Source of the DNA: Melastoma dodecandrum
Lineage: Eukaryota > Streptophyta > Magnoliopsida > Myrtales > Melastomataceae
Direction: 5' to 3'
DNA length: 64,000 nt
Assembly (NCBI GenBank): GCA_029817715.1
Contig: JARUPY010000395.1
Span: 868,001 to 932,000 of the forward strand
Under the pieces are notes generated by a model. The model saw only the letters and a program-made list of their open reading frames with translations. It made no database searches and was not told the DNA's origin. The number at the start of each line of letters is the position of its first letter. Positions within the stretch are counted from its first letter, which is position 1. The position numbers and the translations under genes were made by a program. Positions 45,601 to 58,729 of this stretch are shown here, piece after piece.

Positions 45601-47332
45601 GCTTCCTTACAATGCTAAAGTATTTGTGTGATCCACGGAGGAACATGTAGCAAATCAAAATAGAATAACCCGCTTGATACTAAATTTGATTATGACATGA
45701 ATTGCATCTAAGAACAAGTTCAACTTCCATTAATATATTCCAGGCTAATGGCTAGATATACAAAAGAATTTGAATTGAATACATCTCACCCCTATAATGC
45801 TACATTATCAAAAAGTACAGCATGTTAAGTAGACAAAACAAAACACATTATAATTAAATATTAAGTAGCAAAGAGAGTTAAAAAGAAAATGTCTCAAATT
45901 CAAAATGTCAGTCGAGGATTACGTATAGAAACTTTGCAAGTGCATCTCTAGTGTCAAAATTCTGGAGCAAGAATAACTGTCACATTTGTTGACTGTGTTT
46001 TAGAAGTATGCCTTATTGCAAGGAGAGTCACTTAACTCTCAAGTTAAGCATTGGAGTCATGTACAAGGTTAACTTGTTGATGTTTTTTTAATACCGGCGA
46101 AGATTCGAGTAGATAATAAGTTTACAATTTTTTTTTTCATGATGAATTTCAAATAGGATGCAATTTGGAAAGAGACATCACGTCCATAAAATGCCAAAGC
46201 CTATCCAGAGTAAAATAAATTAAATTATTTGCACAACGTGATATCGTCTTGTGATCGTATGCGTCTCATCCCCCCATCTGACCAATCGTGGACAAATTTT
46301 ATATAATGTATGACTTTATTATAAGTACCATGTCGAAACATTTGATAATTTTTGTAAAATGCTCTAAAACATTAATTTAAGAAGTTTCAAAGATGGAAAT
46401 AAATAATATAATAATATAATACTAAATAATTTTAATTTTGAAAGAATTAGCTTTTAAAATTATCTCCATATCTAACTTATAATTATTATTTTTAAATATA
46501 TGAAAATTTTTAAAAAGTGAAATTAGGCTGATTATATTGAAAAAGTTGGAAACTTTCTCAAGTCAAGAAGGTAATTTTTTTAGCATATATGAAGGTAGAA
46601 TATATTTATTTCTTTTTTTGTTTTTTTTAATAGTTAACTCATTACACGGATTTCGAAATTATATTGTTGTCCTCATTTAAAAAAAATCTTTCTCTAAAAA
46701 ATAATTTTATTAAAAATTTCATCAAAATATGTATTTGCAAATATAGGCCGGCTCTTTTCATCTAATTTCATTTTTTCAATAGCATTTATTAATTTTCTTT
46801 CCTAAAAAATATCATATATTAATATTAATTATTTTGTTGCAATGAGAGCTTTAAAATTAATCACAATTTACCTATTACAATTTTTGTAGTAACTTATAAC
46901 GTAATTTCCTTAGTCAAATAATTTCTTTTTTTTTTACAAGATAATATAATTTTATAAGTTATTAGCACGACTCTATTCTGCAAGTTGATTTTGAAATACC
47001 ATAAAAAAACATTTCATGGATGGAAATAGCATATGGATAGAATTACAATCGAAAAATGATAAGTACCAAATAAATGGATCGAAAAATAAATTCAATGAAT
47101 CAAGACATAAAACAAAGTAAAATGTTAGTTTAGGCCACTGAATTTCTATGTAGAGAAAGTTAGCGTACTGAATGCAATTTATTTCCTTTTTCTAAGCCTT
47201 CAACAATTATCATAAATGTCGTGAGCTTGTTAATAATAGAATATTTGAAACGAGAATGTCAAAAAATTGATAATTATCTTTAGCGTATATTAAATTACAA
47301 CCTTTTGAAATTACAGATTACACTATTGCCTT
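45601..47332. other. AT-rich spacer
   Basis: 45601-46200 is a direct copy of 40803-41400. 46200-46990 is strongly AT-rich with no recognisable element. 47110-47330 resembles 25510-25756, the neprosin promoter region. Confidence 0.5.
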
Positions 47333-47393
47333 TTCCAATATATGATATAAATATACACCTCTTGCTGTCCTGCAATGTAAGCAGGAGCCAGCC

Positions 47394-47640
47394 ATGGGTC
47401 TGACAAAGGCGTATGCCGTGTTTGTTCTATTTTTCGTCGCATCCTTTCTACCAAGACACGTACTCCGCCCACTCGAGGTGTTCGCCCACTTGAGGTGTTC
47501 GAGCAACGCCCGACGGCTTTGAAAGAACCACTCATATTTCTAACATGGAAGTGACGAGGATTTTTGCTCACTGCAGACGACGTCCGGGAAGTTGATAGAC
47601 GGCGTCGGCATATACAAACAACCGGCTCTAGATAAATCCT
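47394..47640 (+). pseudogene. Neprosin 5' fragment (signal-peptide exon and exon 2)
   Basis: The ATG at 47394 gives MGLTKAYAVFVLFFVASFLP, a signal peptide as in the gene at 25816, with a TATA box (TATGATATAAATATACACC) 40-60 bp upstream. The exon then has a short internal duplication (two CCACT(C/T)GAGGTGTTCG blocks) that shifts the frame. Exon 2 begins after CTGCAG at about 47577 but carries changes (for example DG for DC). The gene stops at about 47640 and joins another module near 47687. Confidence 0.6.
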
Positions 47641-47686
47641 TCAGGTTTTTATTATATTTTTTCATTCGTTTGTTTCCTTCGCATTT

Positions 47687-49400
47687 AGCAAAAGAATTTG
47701 TTTAAACGAAAGAATCGACGACTTAGGTTCCTCGTAATCCCAGATGTGAATGTTTCAACCCTCCTTCCGTGATTGCAAATTTAATGATTTGATTTGGAGA
47801 AGAACAATCACCTTCCCATTAATCCTTGTTAACGAGATTTTTATTTCTATGCAAGATCTCTAGTGGAGCAAGCCACATTGGACTACATTTATCCACGTTA
47901 GCACTTAGCCTTACACCGTTAACTATGAATTGTTCGTGGCAGAATCTTAGGGGAAAGAAGGTTTACACAATGGAAAGTTAAACCAACGTTAGGGATATAA
48001 ACGTACACCTTGTCGTAATTAAGGGACGAGGCATAGTCAATCAGGTCATGAAGTTCTGTTGTTTATAATATAGTTTCTTTCATTTAAGTAGAAACTCCAG
48101 CGCCCCCCTTATATCTAATTTTCGAAATAATCTGATGTATTCATCTTAGTTACTACTTGGTTTATTATGTATGTAAGTTGATTTAGTTAAACGAAATATT
48201 TACGTTCTTTATAATTATTCCGTCCTTGTCGAAATTATTTGATTAATGTTTTTTATGTATCCCTCGTATTTATGATGCCAAAATTCATCTTTTTACGACA
48301 AATTTTGAAATTCGACAAAAACTTGGTAAGAGGAATTTTGTTGACGTTCTCTTGTTGTCAAGTAGGGATTCCTGGCTGGTCAAAATTAGGCAGAAATAGT
48401 TCAACGATCAGTAGTTATTTATAGGCATTATTAGTTTTGCATGCAAATTCCGTTCTCACTGAATCATGCATTAAGTTGGCGAATATCATTCAATATTTAT
48501 CGATTCATGTCGCAGTTGTATTAATCAAGTCTGCTGCTCCACGCACCACCCCCGCATTATTGATTGCAAAAATCATTCGGCTACCTTTTTATCTTCAAAT
48601 CTTGTGTCGTTGGAGACACTTACGAACAATGATTGTGGTGGTCTTGCTCTTGCTGGCCAAAGTTTTGTTCCTGCTTCGGGATATCGATCAGAGCAGATGA
48701 AGTCATTTGTGATTCGTATATTATCTATGCGGAGATCTATAGATGCTGTTGTTGGAGCAAAATATTTGACCGTGGAGCTGCCCAACACTTGAATATTAAG
48801 CTACTTTTGGCCACCTTTGCTCGCTCTTAGGTCTTCGACAAGGCTGTTTCGGGTCGGTCGAAATCATCGGATCCCTCCTTTCGGAGACAACATTGTGGTG
48901 GTTGTAATGGTTTTTAATCTAATGTCAATCCTAACATGAAAAGAAATTACATACATATATATATATAATTTACATGATTGATTCTAATTAGTTGACAAAT
49001 AAATGGGTTTTTTCATAAGAGATTTGAGTCATTCTTTCATAAATAGATGGAAAAATATAGTTGAAATAATCTCCTCCTCCAAATTTGGCCGCAAATATTA
49101 TTTCTTGGTTTTTTTATAATTTTTCAACAATTAGTTCCTCCGGGTCCACCAAAGGGGATCAAGTATCCATAGTCATCATTCTTTCCATAGTTGAGAGGGC
49201 TGAGACAATTGATTCTCTGCAGCTTGTTGGCCTTGGCATCAAGGTGACTGGTGACAAAATTAATTACCACCACTCTGTTACACCATCCAACCACTGAAAT
49301 TAAATGAACGAATGACTTATTCAACTCCTACAATATTTGCTCATGTCCTCCAAATCAAACGAACAAGTTAAATAGCATGAACTACAAAAGTTAACGTAAG
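47687..49400. repeat. Right arm of the smaller palindrome
   Basis: Inverted partner of 43330-45157. Several frames are identical between the arms (for example MINVFYVSLVFMMPKF at 48239 and 44564), which indicates a recent origin or gene conversion. A frame at 48604-48792 (GLALAGQSFVPASG) is open here but not in other copies. Confidence 0.75.
49124..49255 (-). pseudogene. Neprosin last-exon fragment
   Basis: The minus-strand frame contains HLDAKANKLQRINCLSPLNY then GKNDDYGYLIPF and GGPGGTNC. It is open, but no upstream neprosin exons are present. Confidence 0.6.
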
Positions 49401-49544
49401 GTGTTTCCCCCCAATTCTGATTCCAAAGATTTGGTTCTGAAGGATAGCCTTAGACCATTTGCAAAGGAGACTCAAGGGGACTAAAAATTGATGATGATTT
49501 AATTTATTTGTTAACGTACATTATCACGTAATTTTTTAGGTCAG

Positions 49545-49793
49545 TTGATGATGTTTCAACACGGTATTAGCGTGGTACCGCTTGAGGGTCATGTCAAACT
49601 ATATAAAATAATACAAACATGTTGCTCGATTGTTGGGTATAGAAAGCAGGCTAAAAAATATAAGAAAATCGTACGAGAAATAACTGGAGAAAAGGGATAC
49701 ATCCAATTAGAGATGGGAACATCGTTATCCGGACTAGAACAATGGGCATGTCATGATAAGCTTTTGCTTTCATTGAATCGTGATCAGTGGTGA
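49545..49793 (+). pseudogene. Copy of the conserved NRDQW frame
   Basis: It ends with EKGYIQLEMGTSLSGLEQW and NRDQW then TGA. The N-terminal part is fused to unrelated repeat sequence (MMMFQHGISVVPLEG) after an internal deletion, compared with 61744-62174. Unknown function. Confidence 0.3.
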
Positions 49794-51140
49794 GATGTTG
49801 CACTTTTTATCCTTCGTCCAATCATGATGGCATGAAATACGATTAAAGACCTAACTTTGAGACAACTTTCTATTTTTTAAACTACTCTTTTATTACTATT
49901 CACTCACTTTGGGCCCTCACCTAGGTTTATATAAAGTTGTAAAACCATTTGATATTGCTATTGCACCTTATGTTTATATAATTTAGGCAAAATAAACTCA
50001 ATTTTTGTTGTACGCTCAATTTCAGGGAGATTAATGCGTATGACTTGCAAAGTACGCGGACATCAAATTCATAACAGCAGGACTACAAAAGCATAAGCAA
50101 TCTTGCAGAAAGAAAGAACAATTCCTACCTATAAACGATACAATAATTTGTTGTGCCTCTAGAATAATGGACAAAATAAATTACCTTGAGGGGAAGGGGA
50201 AGGACAACAAGAGGAAGGGGGGCATATGTTTTGTTTGTGTCGTTGCTTTGGTGGTTCCGTGAAGCTTAGCTTCTTCTATAACTTATGCTCGTTTTGTTGG
50301 CCTTTAAGTCGATGGTGTTGGTTGTTAAGATATTACCAAAAGAAAATAAGGAAGTCTATAACCAACCACTCAAAAAAGAAACTATAGTATACATTCTTGT
50401 TATTAACAGCACAAAGATTCATCACGTACATCGACAAATCCAAAAGCATAAACAATAATGTCATCACTATCTTACAACCGAAAGAATCGACCACTTAGGT
50501 TCCTCGTATCCCCTATGTGACATTGCAACCCTCCTTCGGTTGCAAATTTACTTTTTTTCATTTTCCCAGGTGCTCTCAGTGACAATTAGGGCTGCTTTGA
50601 TTCGATTTGGAGAAGAACAATCCCCTTCCTATTAATCCTTGTTAACGGGTTTTTTAATTCTACATAAGATCTCTAGCAGAGCAAACCACATAGGACAACA
50701 TTTACTCCATGTTAGCACTCATAGAATCTGTACTTGTGGCCTAGCCGTTGGGAGTTTCCTTATATCTAATTTTCGAAATGATCTGATGTATTCATCTTAG
50801 TCACTGTAGTCGAATGAGAACGATCAGAGCAGATGAAGTCATTTGTGATTCGTATATTATCTATACGGAGATCTATAGATGTTGTTGTTGGAGCACAATA
50901 TTTAGGTTCCCTCCTTTTGGAGACAACATTGTGGTTCTTGTAATGGTTTTTAATCTAATGTCAATAGTTGACAAATAATATGCTTTAAATGAATGATTCT
51001 AAGTAGTTGACCAATCAATGGGTTTTTCATAAGAGATTTGTGTCACTCTTGCAAAAAATAGATGGAAAACTATAGTTGAAATAATCTCCTCCTCCAAATT
51101 TGGTCCCAAATATTACTTATTATTATTTTTTTGTAATTTT
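49794..51140. other. Non-coding duplicated module
   Basis: 49830-50640 is a direct copy of 1245-2120. 50820-51140 resembles 2820-3250. No gene. Confidence 0.5.
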
Positions 51141-51245
51141 TCAACAATTAGGTCCTCCGAGTCCATCGAAGGCGATCAAATATCCATAGTCATCAGTCTG
51201 TCCATAGTTGTTCAAGCCATAGCATTTTTAATTGTCCAAGACGTT
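51141..51245 (-). pseudogene. Neprosin last-exon fragment
   Basis: The minus strand reads NYGQTDDYGYLIAF, then GLGGPNC and a stop: the neprosin ending with two changes. It is closer to the 27.4-kb gene (NNYGKTDDYG) than to the other orphan exons. Confidence 0.5.
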
Positions 51246-52365
51246 TATGATGATTGTTGAGGACTTAAAAAAAGGATATAAATTGCATTCAATGCACTAA
51301 CTTCCTTTACATAGAAATTCAGGGGCCTACATTAACCTTTTACTTTGTTTTCTCTCTTGATTGATTAGGTTTATTTTTCGAAACTATCTTGCCATTTATG
51401 TGGTACTCATCATTTTTCGATTGTAATTCTATCCGTATCCTATTTCCATTCATCAAATGTTTTTATGTTATTTCACTCTAATATTGCTATTACTATGACC
51501 TTTTATTTTAACATTTAGGAACTCAAAATTGTCTTAGCCATAGCCAATGTCTCCTTGTAAACTAGTTTTATTTATCAAATTAATGTTTTATTAGTAAATG
51601 ATAATGATTTCTCTTTTTTCAACTCTTACAAAATGTTACAACAAAATCTCATTCTCCATAATCATAACTCCGAATCAACTGACTACCCGGATATGATCTC
51701 ACCTAGACACAAGGTTTCAACTCCCTTGCTCCGCGAGATTAGATGACAGAGTGTCTTAGATATTATCAACTATTCACATACAATACAAAATGTCTTGTCA
51801 CATATATACACACTAACAGATATATCTACAAACATATCCGCAATGTGAAGTTTCGACAAATTCCATGCTTTCCCCGATTACTCCTTCCAAACTATGTGTT
51901 GCATGCTTTGTAGAGTTTCATTAATTATTTATGCATCAAACTCGAATAATTTATTATGTCTGAGCCACCCAAAAAAGGAAAATAAAAATCAGTAAATCAT
52001 TTATTAATAAACCTTCAAATACAAAAATAAAAATATTGGGATATGTGTGGCATAAATTAAGAAATATAAGCAAGCGATCAAGGCTAACGAATTGAGAAGG
52101 GAGGGAGTTGCTGGAAGTTTCTTGTTTATAATTCCCTTTTCGAACCACGACATTAACCCTTTCCAAGTACATTGACGTTGAACTCCATGATTGATCACGA
52201 GAACGGGATGGGGTGATTCAAGTTCCCGTTGGAGGAAAAATGGCACAAGCATCTGACACCAACGGCGGTTAGTCGATAACGAAATAAGAAGTTAAAGTCA
52301 AATGAGGTGTTGATAAGTAAAAGTAAAATGAGGTCCATCAAATGGTTGTCCGGTACTGTTGGTGG
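51246..52365. other. Inverted copy of the neprosin upstream module, then unknown DNA
   Basis: 51250-51970 is the reverse complement of about 24950-25600 (for example ACTACCCGGATATGATCTCA against the sequence near 25270). 51980-52365 is not recognised. Frames there are short and unconserved. Confidence 0.45.
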
Positions 52366-53140
52366 ATGATTATTCAAAGGTATAGTAAATGACTATTTAT
52401 ACTTATACAAACACTTAGTGATAGGAATACCATACGCCTCACAATTGTCGTCCATTACGACTCCTAATGTTAAGTTAAATATAAAACTCTTCATCTGCTT
52501 CGAGAATTTTTTATCAAGGTGGTCGCTGTCATGCTATGTATACAAGGGCGTGTCTCTTCAACCCATCCTCGATCCATTCTGCCTCTCGATCAGTTTGTGT
52601 CCTCGAAGAGCCACTGCCCTTGATCACCTCATACCCTCGACTCCTCAAACGGACATTCGCCATCCTTTTTGTCGAAACCACATATCGTTGAAGGCTTCTT
52701 GTGTCAACACCCTCCTGATTTACTAATTTTACTGCCAAGTAGTCTTACCTGTACGAGCATAATGTCTTCTCCTGACATGACTGAACACTTTGTCTTTTAT
52801 CGAACTGGTCAAGCACCCTGATTCCCATCGAAGGACATGGACGACTTTACTCAAGCGGCGGCCCGATGGTTTCATCTTATTCCTTTATACACAACGTGAA
52901 AAGTTTGTGTATAAAGCACTCCTTTATACACAACTTGAGATTTATATTATAAATTGGAAAGCAATTGGGTAAGCAATTGGGAAAGCAATTGAACAAGGTC
53001 GAGACATTTATGATGTTTGTTTCGGGTCAATTAATAAAGAGATATGGTGAAAAAAATTAACCATTGAAAAGACAAAATAAAGATATTTCCATTTAGTACC
53101 CTGATGCCACTGGCGTTGCTCAAACATCATTACATGCTTT
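52366..53140. other. Possible LTR fragment and arm-edge sequence
   Basis: 52366-52410 and 52800-52880 match 23970-24290 inverted. 52980-53110 matches 30905-31010 directly. 52418-52740 has antiparallel open frames with no family resemblance. No element ends could be fixed. Confidence 0.3.
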
Positions 53141-53195
53141 TTTTTTTTAATTGGATTTATATTATAAAATACTCAAAATCATTACTAAGCCTATC

Positions 53196-53492
53196 TTAGC
53201 CGATGGAGAAGGGAGCTGGTGCGGCCAAGGGGTGGTCTTGGTCGCCATCGGTCTCCGGATAGGATGCTTCGGAGATGACTTCCTAGACATCGACATGAGG
53301 GGCTGCCTCGGCACCCATCTCGCCGCCTCCCATGAGCTTGAATTTGTACCACAGGGCAAATGCTACAAATCCAAGAAGAAGGACTGTGCCGACGGTGATC
53401 CCAGCGATCGCAGCGGTCGGGAAAGGTGGATGAGCAAGGAGATCGCTGGGGAGGCTCATGGGAGACTCGGCTGCCGGCATCGCTGGCCGCAA
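53196..53492 (-). pseudogene. Single-pass membrane protein module with a premature stop
   Basis: The frame has an N-terminal Pro/Ser-rich part, a helix (VGTVLLLGFVAFALWYKF), GGGEMGAEAAPHVDV, then TAG. The following sequence would continue EVISEASYPETDG to PFSIG. The stop lies in the same place as in the 23.4-kb copy. The helix differs from the other copies more than the tail does. Confidence 0.5.
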
Positions 53493-53989
53493 GGAGAGTG
53501 ACAGGGGAGAAAAATCAGCGGAGGGTAGGGGTTAGAGAACAAGAAAGGATATGAAAGTTTTCTTACCACGTCCAAAGGAAGGGAGTTGGTCCTCTATCCC
53601 AGATTATCTCCTGGTTGAGAGGGTTGGGACAATTGAATCCATTGGCGTTGGCAGGGGTGACTGATGACAAAATTAATTACCACCACGTGTACCCTCACAC
53701 ACGTTGTCCCACCACTGAAAATAAATGAAAGTATCACTGAAAATAAATAAGGAGATAGTTTAAGTCGGGTGGTCTCAATTAGGGCATAACTGACTGTCAC
53801 ATTATTTGCTCATGTCTTCCAAATTAAACCGACAAATTAAATAGCATGAACTACAAAAGTTAACGTAAAGTGTTTCACCCCAAATCTGACTCTAAACATT
53901 TGATTTTGAAGCATAGCCAGAGACCATTTGCAAAGGAGACTAAAAGGGACTAAAACTTGATGATGATTAAATTTATTCGTTAACGTACA

Positions 53990-54490
53990 TTATCGAAGCC
54001 GAGGCTAACCACGTGCCTGAAAGCTAGATGTAAATGAACAACCGATATAGTCGAACTGAACAGTTTATGGCATCGGTGGCAAATGTTTTTTCGATGTACG
54101 TTCGTAATTATCAATAATTGCTTCAACGTTCTTCGGCGGAGATTATGTTTATCATTTTTAACATCTACGGGACACAGGCGGAAAGGAAATGCTCGTTGCC
54201 TTTTTTAAAATAAACTTACGAATGGATCCCCTTAGTACTCGTCGATGCCAGTTAACTCGTGACACAGATGTTATATCTTTGTCCTTACAAATATCAAAAC
54301 GGCTGGCTAGCAGATGGAATATTTACTAGCTTTGCCATGGGTTGGGCTCTAGTGGACAATCACAAGCTGGTGGTACATACAATTGCATCGGCCAGCTTAT
54401 TCTGGTTGGGATCAAGACGTGCAATATGGCGCTGGTCCAGCTCGAACAAGGTAAGAAATAAAGATGTCGCGTGTCCTCTTATTTAAGTAA
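53990..54490 (-). pseudogene. Gnk2 unit lacking its coding sequence
   Basis: 3' flank remnant (ACGTACATTATCGAAGCCGA) joins the upstream module (GATATAGTCG, then decayed frame LDPNQNKLADAIV) with no Gnk2 coding sequence between. The 3' flank here is shorter than in the arm copies. The second member of the duplication is at 59539-60039. Confidence 0.55.
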
Positions 54491-55150
54491 TATTACGAGA
54501 AAAACATGCCTCATTGTCTTGATGTAAAGGTCAATAAATTGATATGAACAAAAGCATTATGAAAGAAGTATTGTTATAAGTAGTTTGAAATATAACTTGC
54601 TTCGCATAGAGTTATAAGAAGTGTGGATATAACTCAATCAGTTCGATTAGACAAAATTTGGCCTAACTGGGGCTTTTTTTTATCATTGTTTATGCACGAG
54701 AACTGTTCACCGCAGGAGATGATTTGTCTTTGTTATATATTGTCGTGTCTTTTTTTTGTGTCTAGTGGGTGCGATCAAGTCAATATAGGCAATTTCTTAG
54801 CCTTGACGAAACAAACCGGTCTCCTCGTACACAGTCAAACTCGAAGGTTTCCACTCTGCTACATAAATCCGGTCTTCGTAACTCTCACCTTGTGGATGTG
54901 GTTGGGCTAAGAGTAACAAGTCCGATTTTACTTGAGATCATCTTATCTCAGTTTTTCATTAAATTATTTCAATTTTCGTGCCGTGATTTTCGCAGAATAA
55001 CCATGTATGTGATTATGGTCAACGTCAAAGTTTAATTAAGCTTTAACAAAATCTTTCTTCGCAGCTTATCCTTCTCATTTATGTCGACGGTATAATTTCT
55101 ATAAAAAATAAATAAATACTTAGTGCGGACAGAAAACATGAAACCACCAA

Positions 55151-57247
55151 ATCATTCATGAGAATTTGAAAAGGAAAAACAACAACAATGCTCCTATTAA
55201 TACAAAAAAATGTGATGATTTTGGGAGTTCATTCATATCAAACATAAGATTTTTACAAGAAAGAAACAAGATTAACGGTGTTAATTTATAGGCCATAAAA
55301 TATGTTAAAAATGAAAAAAAAAACGAAATGCATAGAATAAATGCATTGAACAGAACATCATTGGATAGTGATGACATAAAACCCACAAGTAAATGAGTTA
55401 ATGAATAAAAAATAGAACGATGTATGATACCTCTCAAAATCAAATTACAAAATAGAGTCGTCCTAATAAAGAAATTATTTGATTTATGAAATTAAGTTAT
55501 AAGTTGCGATTGAATTGTAATAGATAAACTGTAATTAATAATAATATATGATATATTTTACATTCACGTACGGGAGTTTGCATCAGAATTTTAGGAAACA
55601 ACATACATATTTTTGATAAAATTTTTTAATGAAACTAGATGAAAGGAGCCTGCTTATATTTACAAATACATATTTTGATAAAATTTTTTAATGAAATTAT
55701 TATTTTAGCAATTTCTTTTTTTAGAAAGGATGATAACATTATCTTGAAATCTGTGTAACGAGTTAGCAACTTTTACCTTTATTTTCATGACTTAAGAAAG
55801 TTTGCAAATTTTTTTTTAAATGTTGTCAGCCTAATTTTTATTTTATTTTCAGTTTTTTATATTTAAAAAACTGATTATTTCAAAATAAAAATTATTAAAT
55901 ATTATCTTATTACATCATGTATTTTCTTCTTGTTAAACTTGTTAAATAATTGCGATCCCGTGAAATTTTTACATAATTTCTCCTTCCGAATTGCACCCCT
56001 ATTTGAAATTCATCATGAACAAAAATTATAACTTATTATCTACTCGAACCAACGTCGCCAGTGTAAAAAAAAAAGGCTTAAAACTTGAGAGTTAACAGAC
56101 TCTCCTTGCACAATGCATACAACAGAAATACAATGTAACGATTTTTCTTGCTCAAGAATTTCGACACTAGGGATGCACTTGCAAAGTTTCTATACGTAAT
56201 CCACGACTCACATTTCGGATTTGAGACATTTTCTTTTTGACTCTCTTTGCAAAGTATGTGGACATCAAAGTCATAACAGGAGGACTGCAAAAGCATAAGC
56301 AATCCTGCAGAAAGAACAACTCCGATTGGCCATGATGACCAATAAACAATACAATAGTATGTTGTGCCTCTAGAATCATGGCCAAAAGTAATTACCTTGA
56401 GTAAGGGGAAGGACAACAAGAGGAAGGGGGGCATATGTTTTGTTTGTGTCGTTGCCTAGGTGGTTCCGGGAAGCTTAGCTTCCATAACATATGTCCGTTT
56501 TGTTGGCCTTTAAGTCAATGATGTTAGGATATTACCAAAAAATTGCAAAGTCTATAACCAACCACTAAAAAAACACAGTATATATTCTTGTTATTTGCAA
56601 CATGTGAAGATTCATCCCGTACCGCGACAAATCCGAAAACATAAACAATAATGTTGCAAATTTACCTTTTCATTTTCCCAGGTGCTCCCAGTCACAATTA
56701 AGGCTGCTTTAATTCGATTAGGGCATTTAGAGAAGAACAATCCCAGTCAATCAAGTGATGGAGCTCTGTTGTTTACAATATAGTTTCTTTCATTTAAGTA
56801 GAACCTCCCCCGTCCCCCCTTATATCTAATTTTCGAAATAATCTGATGTATTCATCTTAGTTACTACTTGGTTTCTTGTGGATGCAGTTGATTTAGTTAA
56901 ACGAAATATTTACTTTCTATTCTTGGGGAAATTATTTGATTAATTTTTTATGTATCCCTCGTATTTATGATGATAAAATTCATCTTTTTACGACAAATTC
57001 CATTCTCCCTGTAGTCGGTTGGCATCATGATCATGCATTAAGTTGGAGACAATATTGTGGTTCTTGTAATGGTTTTTAATCTAATATCAATAGTTCACAA
57101 ATATACTTTAGATGAATGATTCTAAGTAGTTGACAAATCAATGGGTTTTTTCATAAGAGATTTGAGCATAAATAGATGGAAAATATAGTTGAAATAATCT
57201 CCTCCTTCAAATTTGGCCCCAAATATTATTTCTTTCTTTTGTAATTT
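55151..57247. other. Non-coding AT-rich and duplicated DNA
   Basis: 55151-56060 is AT-rich and partly shared with 60700-61190 and 41300-41570. 56240-56760 is a direct copy of 1465-2070. 56760-57240 is a copy of parts of 48060-48300 and 50930-51140. No gene. Confidence 0.45.
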
Positions 57248-58496
57248 TCAACAATTAGTTCCTCCAGGTCCACCGAAGGCCATCAAGTAGCCATAGTCAT
57301 CAGTCTGTCCATAGTTGTTCAAGACATAGCATTTTGAATTGTCCACGATGTTGTCTGTTTTGTAGTCGATGGGAGAGCGGAATTCCGAATGATTTCCTGA
57401 ATATCTGGATCATGATGGCGGAGTGCGTCACGTCTTTGTCCGGCTTGTACCCGCTTCCCATCAGAGGACTCCAGTCTTGCTCTATCCCTCGCATCGTGAT
57501 TCCACCGAGTGACAGACGTGTCGCACCTGTCTCTCCCGCCATAAGAGGAAACAGTTCTTTTGGCCAGTATCCTGCTTTCCTTTCTTCCTTTCCAAGACTC
57601 AATATCCAATTCTTAGTAACAGGATCCTCCAAATTGTTCATAATCGGATCTAATGTAACGTATGCTGGGTTTCCTGTGTAAAGCGAGAAAATTGTTACAG
57701 TACTTGTGACTTTACCTGGGTAATGTGAACATCAGCTAGCTGCTGAATTCCCCCGTAATCCGAAGTCTTATTAAAAACACTTCCGAGAACTATTCTGTTA
57801 TCAGTCTGAACGAAACAGGGCAACGCATATCATAACATCCCGTAGATCCATCACCCCCCCTAAACAGAGGTCAAATGGTGACGCATTTTTCAGCATGTGA
57901 ATGAAAAGTTATAACATAAGATCTACATGCTAAAAATTAACTTCCAACATGTAAAAAGGTGTGCATTATCATCTCCGTAAACCGCCGGAGAAACCCATCC
58001 AATGTAAATACCAGTCGTATAGCCTATTCCAGGGCCACTAGCTAATCGAATCACGGATGCACTGAATTGGTCACCCTTACACTCTGGAAACCAAATGTTT
58101 ATCACTGCTTTGGCACCGTAGAAGCGATCTCGTGCGACTGATATTCCCACATGCTGAATGGTGTTGTGTGAAATAATGTGACAAGATAAAAAAAACATTC
58201 TTTTCGTTCTAAGGAAATAAGTAATTTTTCATGTAAACATTATATCAATGATTGAAACTTGAGAAACATATAGATCTCCCAAAAAATTCGGACACCTCTA
58301 ATATTTTGCGATACTATCTAAACTTACACTGGTTAGACTGGTGAAAGGTTGAGAGAAGGCTGAAGAAAAGCGCCGAAGTAATTTCTCACTGATTAAATCT
58401 TGTCTAGTTGTCCTTAGGATCGGTATTGTCCCATCGGGGCATCCTTGTCCGAAAGAGAAGATACCCGACCCGCTGCTTTCCGCTGCCACCGTGGAC
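57248..58496 (-). pseudogene. Neprosin-family pseudogene, 5' truncated
   Basis: Read on the minus strand: an exon with GCPDGTIPILRTTRQDL; an exon HVGISVARDRFYGAKAVINI to IYIGWVSPAVYGDDNAHLF; the exon with GCYDM; and a last exon DPVTKNWILSLGKEERKAG to the GGPGGTNC ending. It keeps the coding bases lost from exons 3 and 4 of the copy at 25816. Defects: no signal-peptide exon or exon 2 (truncated at 58496, where a different module begins); the donor after AHLFTCW is GA instead of GT; a 5-bp deletion in the last exon shifts the frame. The intron that divides GW and VSP in the other copy is absent. Confidence 0.78.
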
Positions 58497-58729
58497 GAAT
58501 CAGCCTAGTTGTCATTGTGCTACTTACTATTTTAACATTTAGGAACTCACATTTAAAAATTATAAAATAGCTTATTGTACCAAATTCTAATATGTTTATT
58601 TTTCATGTTAATGTTTTTTTCACTAACGTAACCTTATAACAAAAGGTCATTTTCAATAGTAATACATTTCATAATTATTCAATACATTCACGTTGAAATC
58701 CAAACAGTCATTCCTTAAACTAGCCTAAC

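Larger units (their letters stand above)
53141..55150. repeat. First copy of a 5549-bp-spaced direct duplication
   Basis: 53500-55150 is almost identical to 59049-60700 at a constant offset of 5549 bp. The frames at 53594-53800 and 54259-54486 recur unchanged or nearly so. Only a few substitutions are seen, such as AACTGGGGCTTTT against AAATGGGGCATTT. It includes a Gnk2 unit without coding sequence (53990-54480) and decayed copies of other modules. Confidence 0.85.

Noticed and set aside
52529..52738. Minus-strand 69-codon frame (KLVNQEGVDTRSLQRY)
   Set aside because: No conservation in other copies and no recognisable family. Possible retroelement debris only.
55156..55443. 95-codon hydrophobic minus-strand frame
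   Set aside because: Phe/Leu/Ser-rich frame from AT-rich DNA. Broken in the duplicate at 60700-60930.
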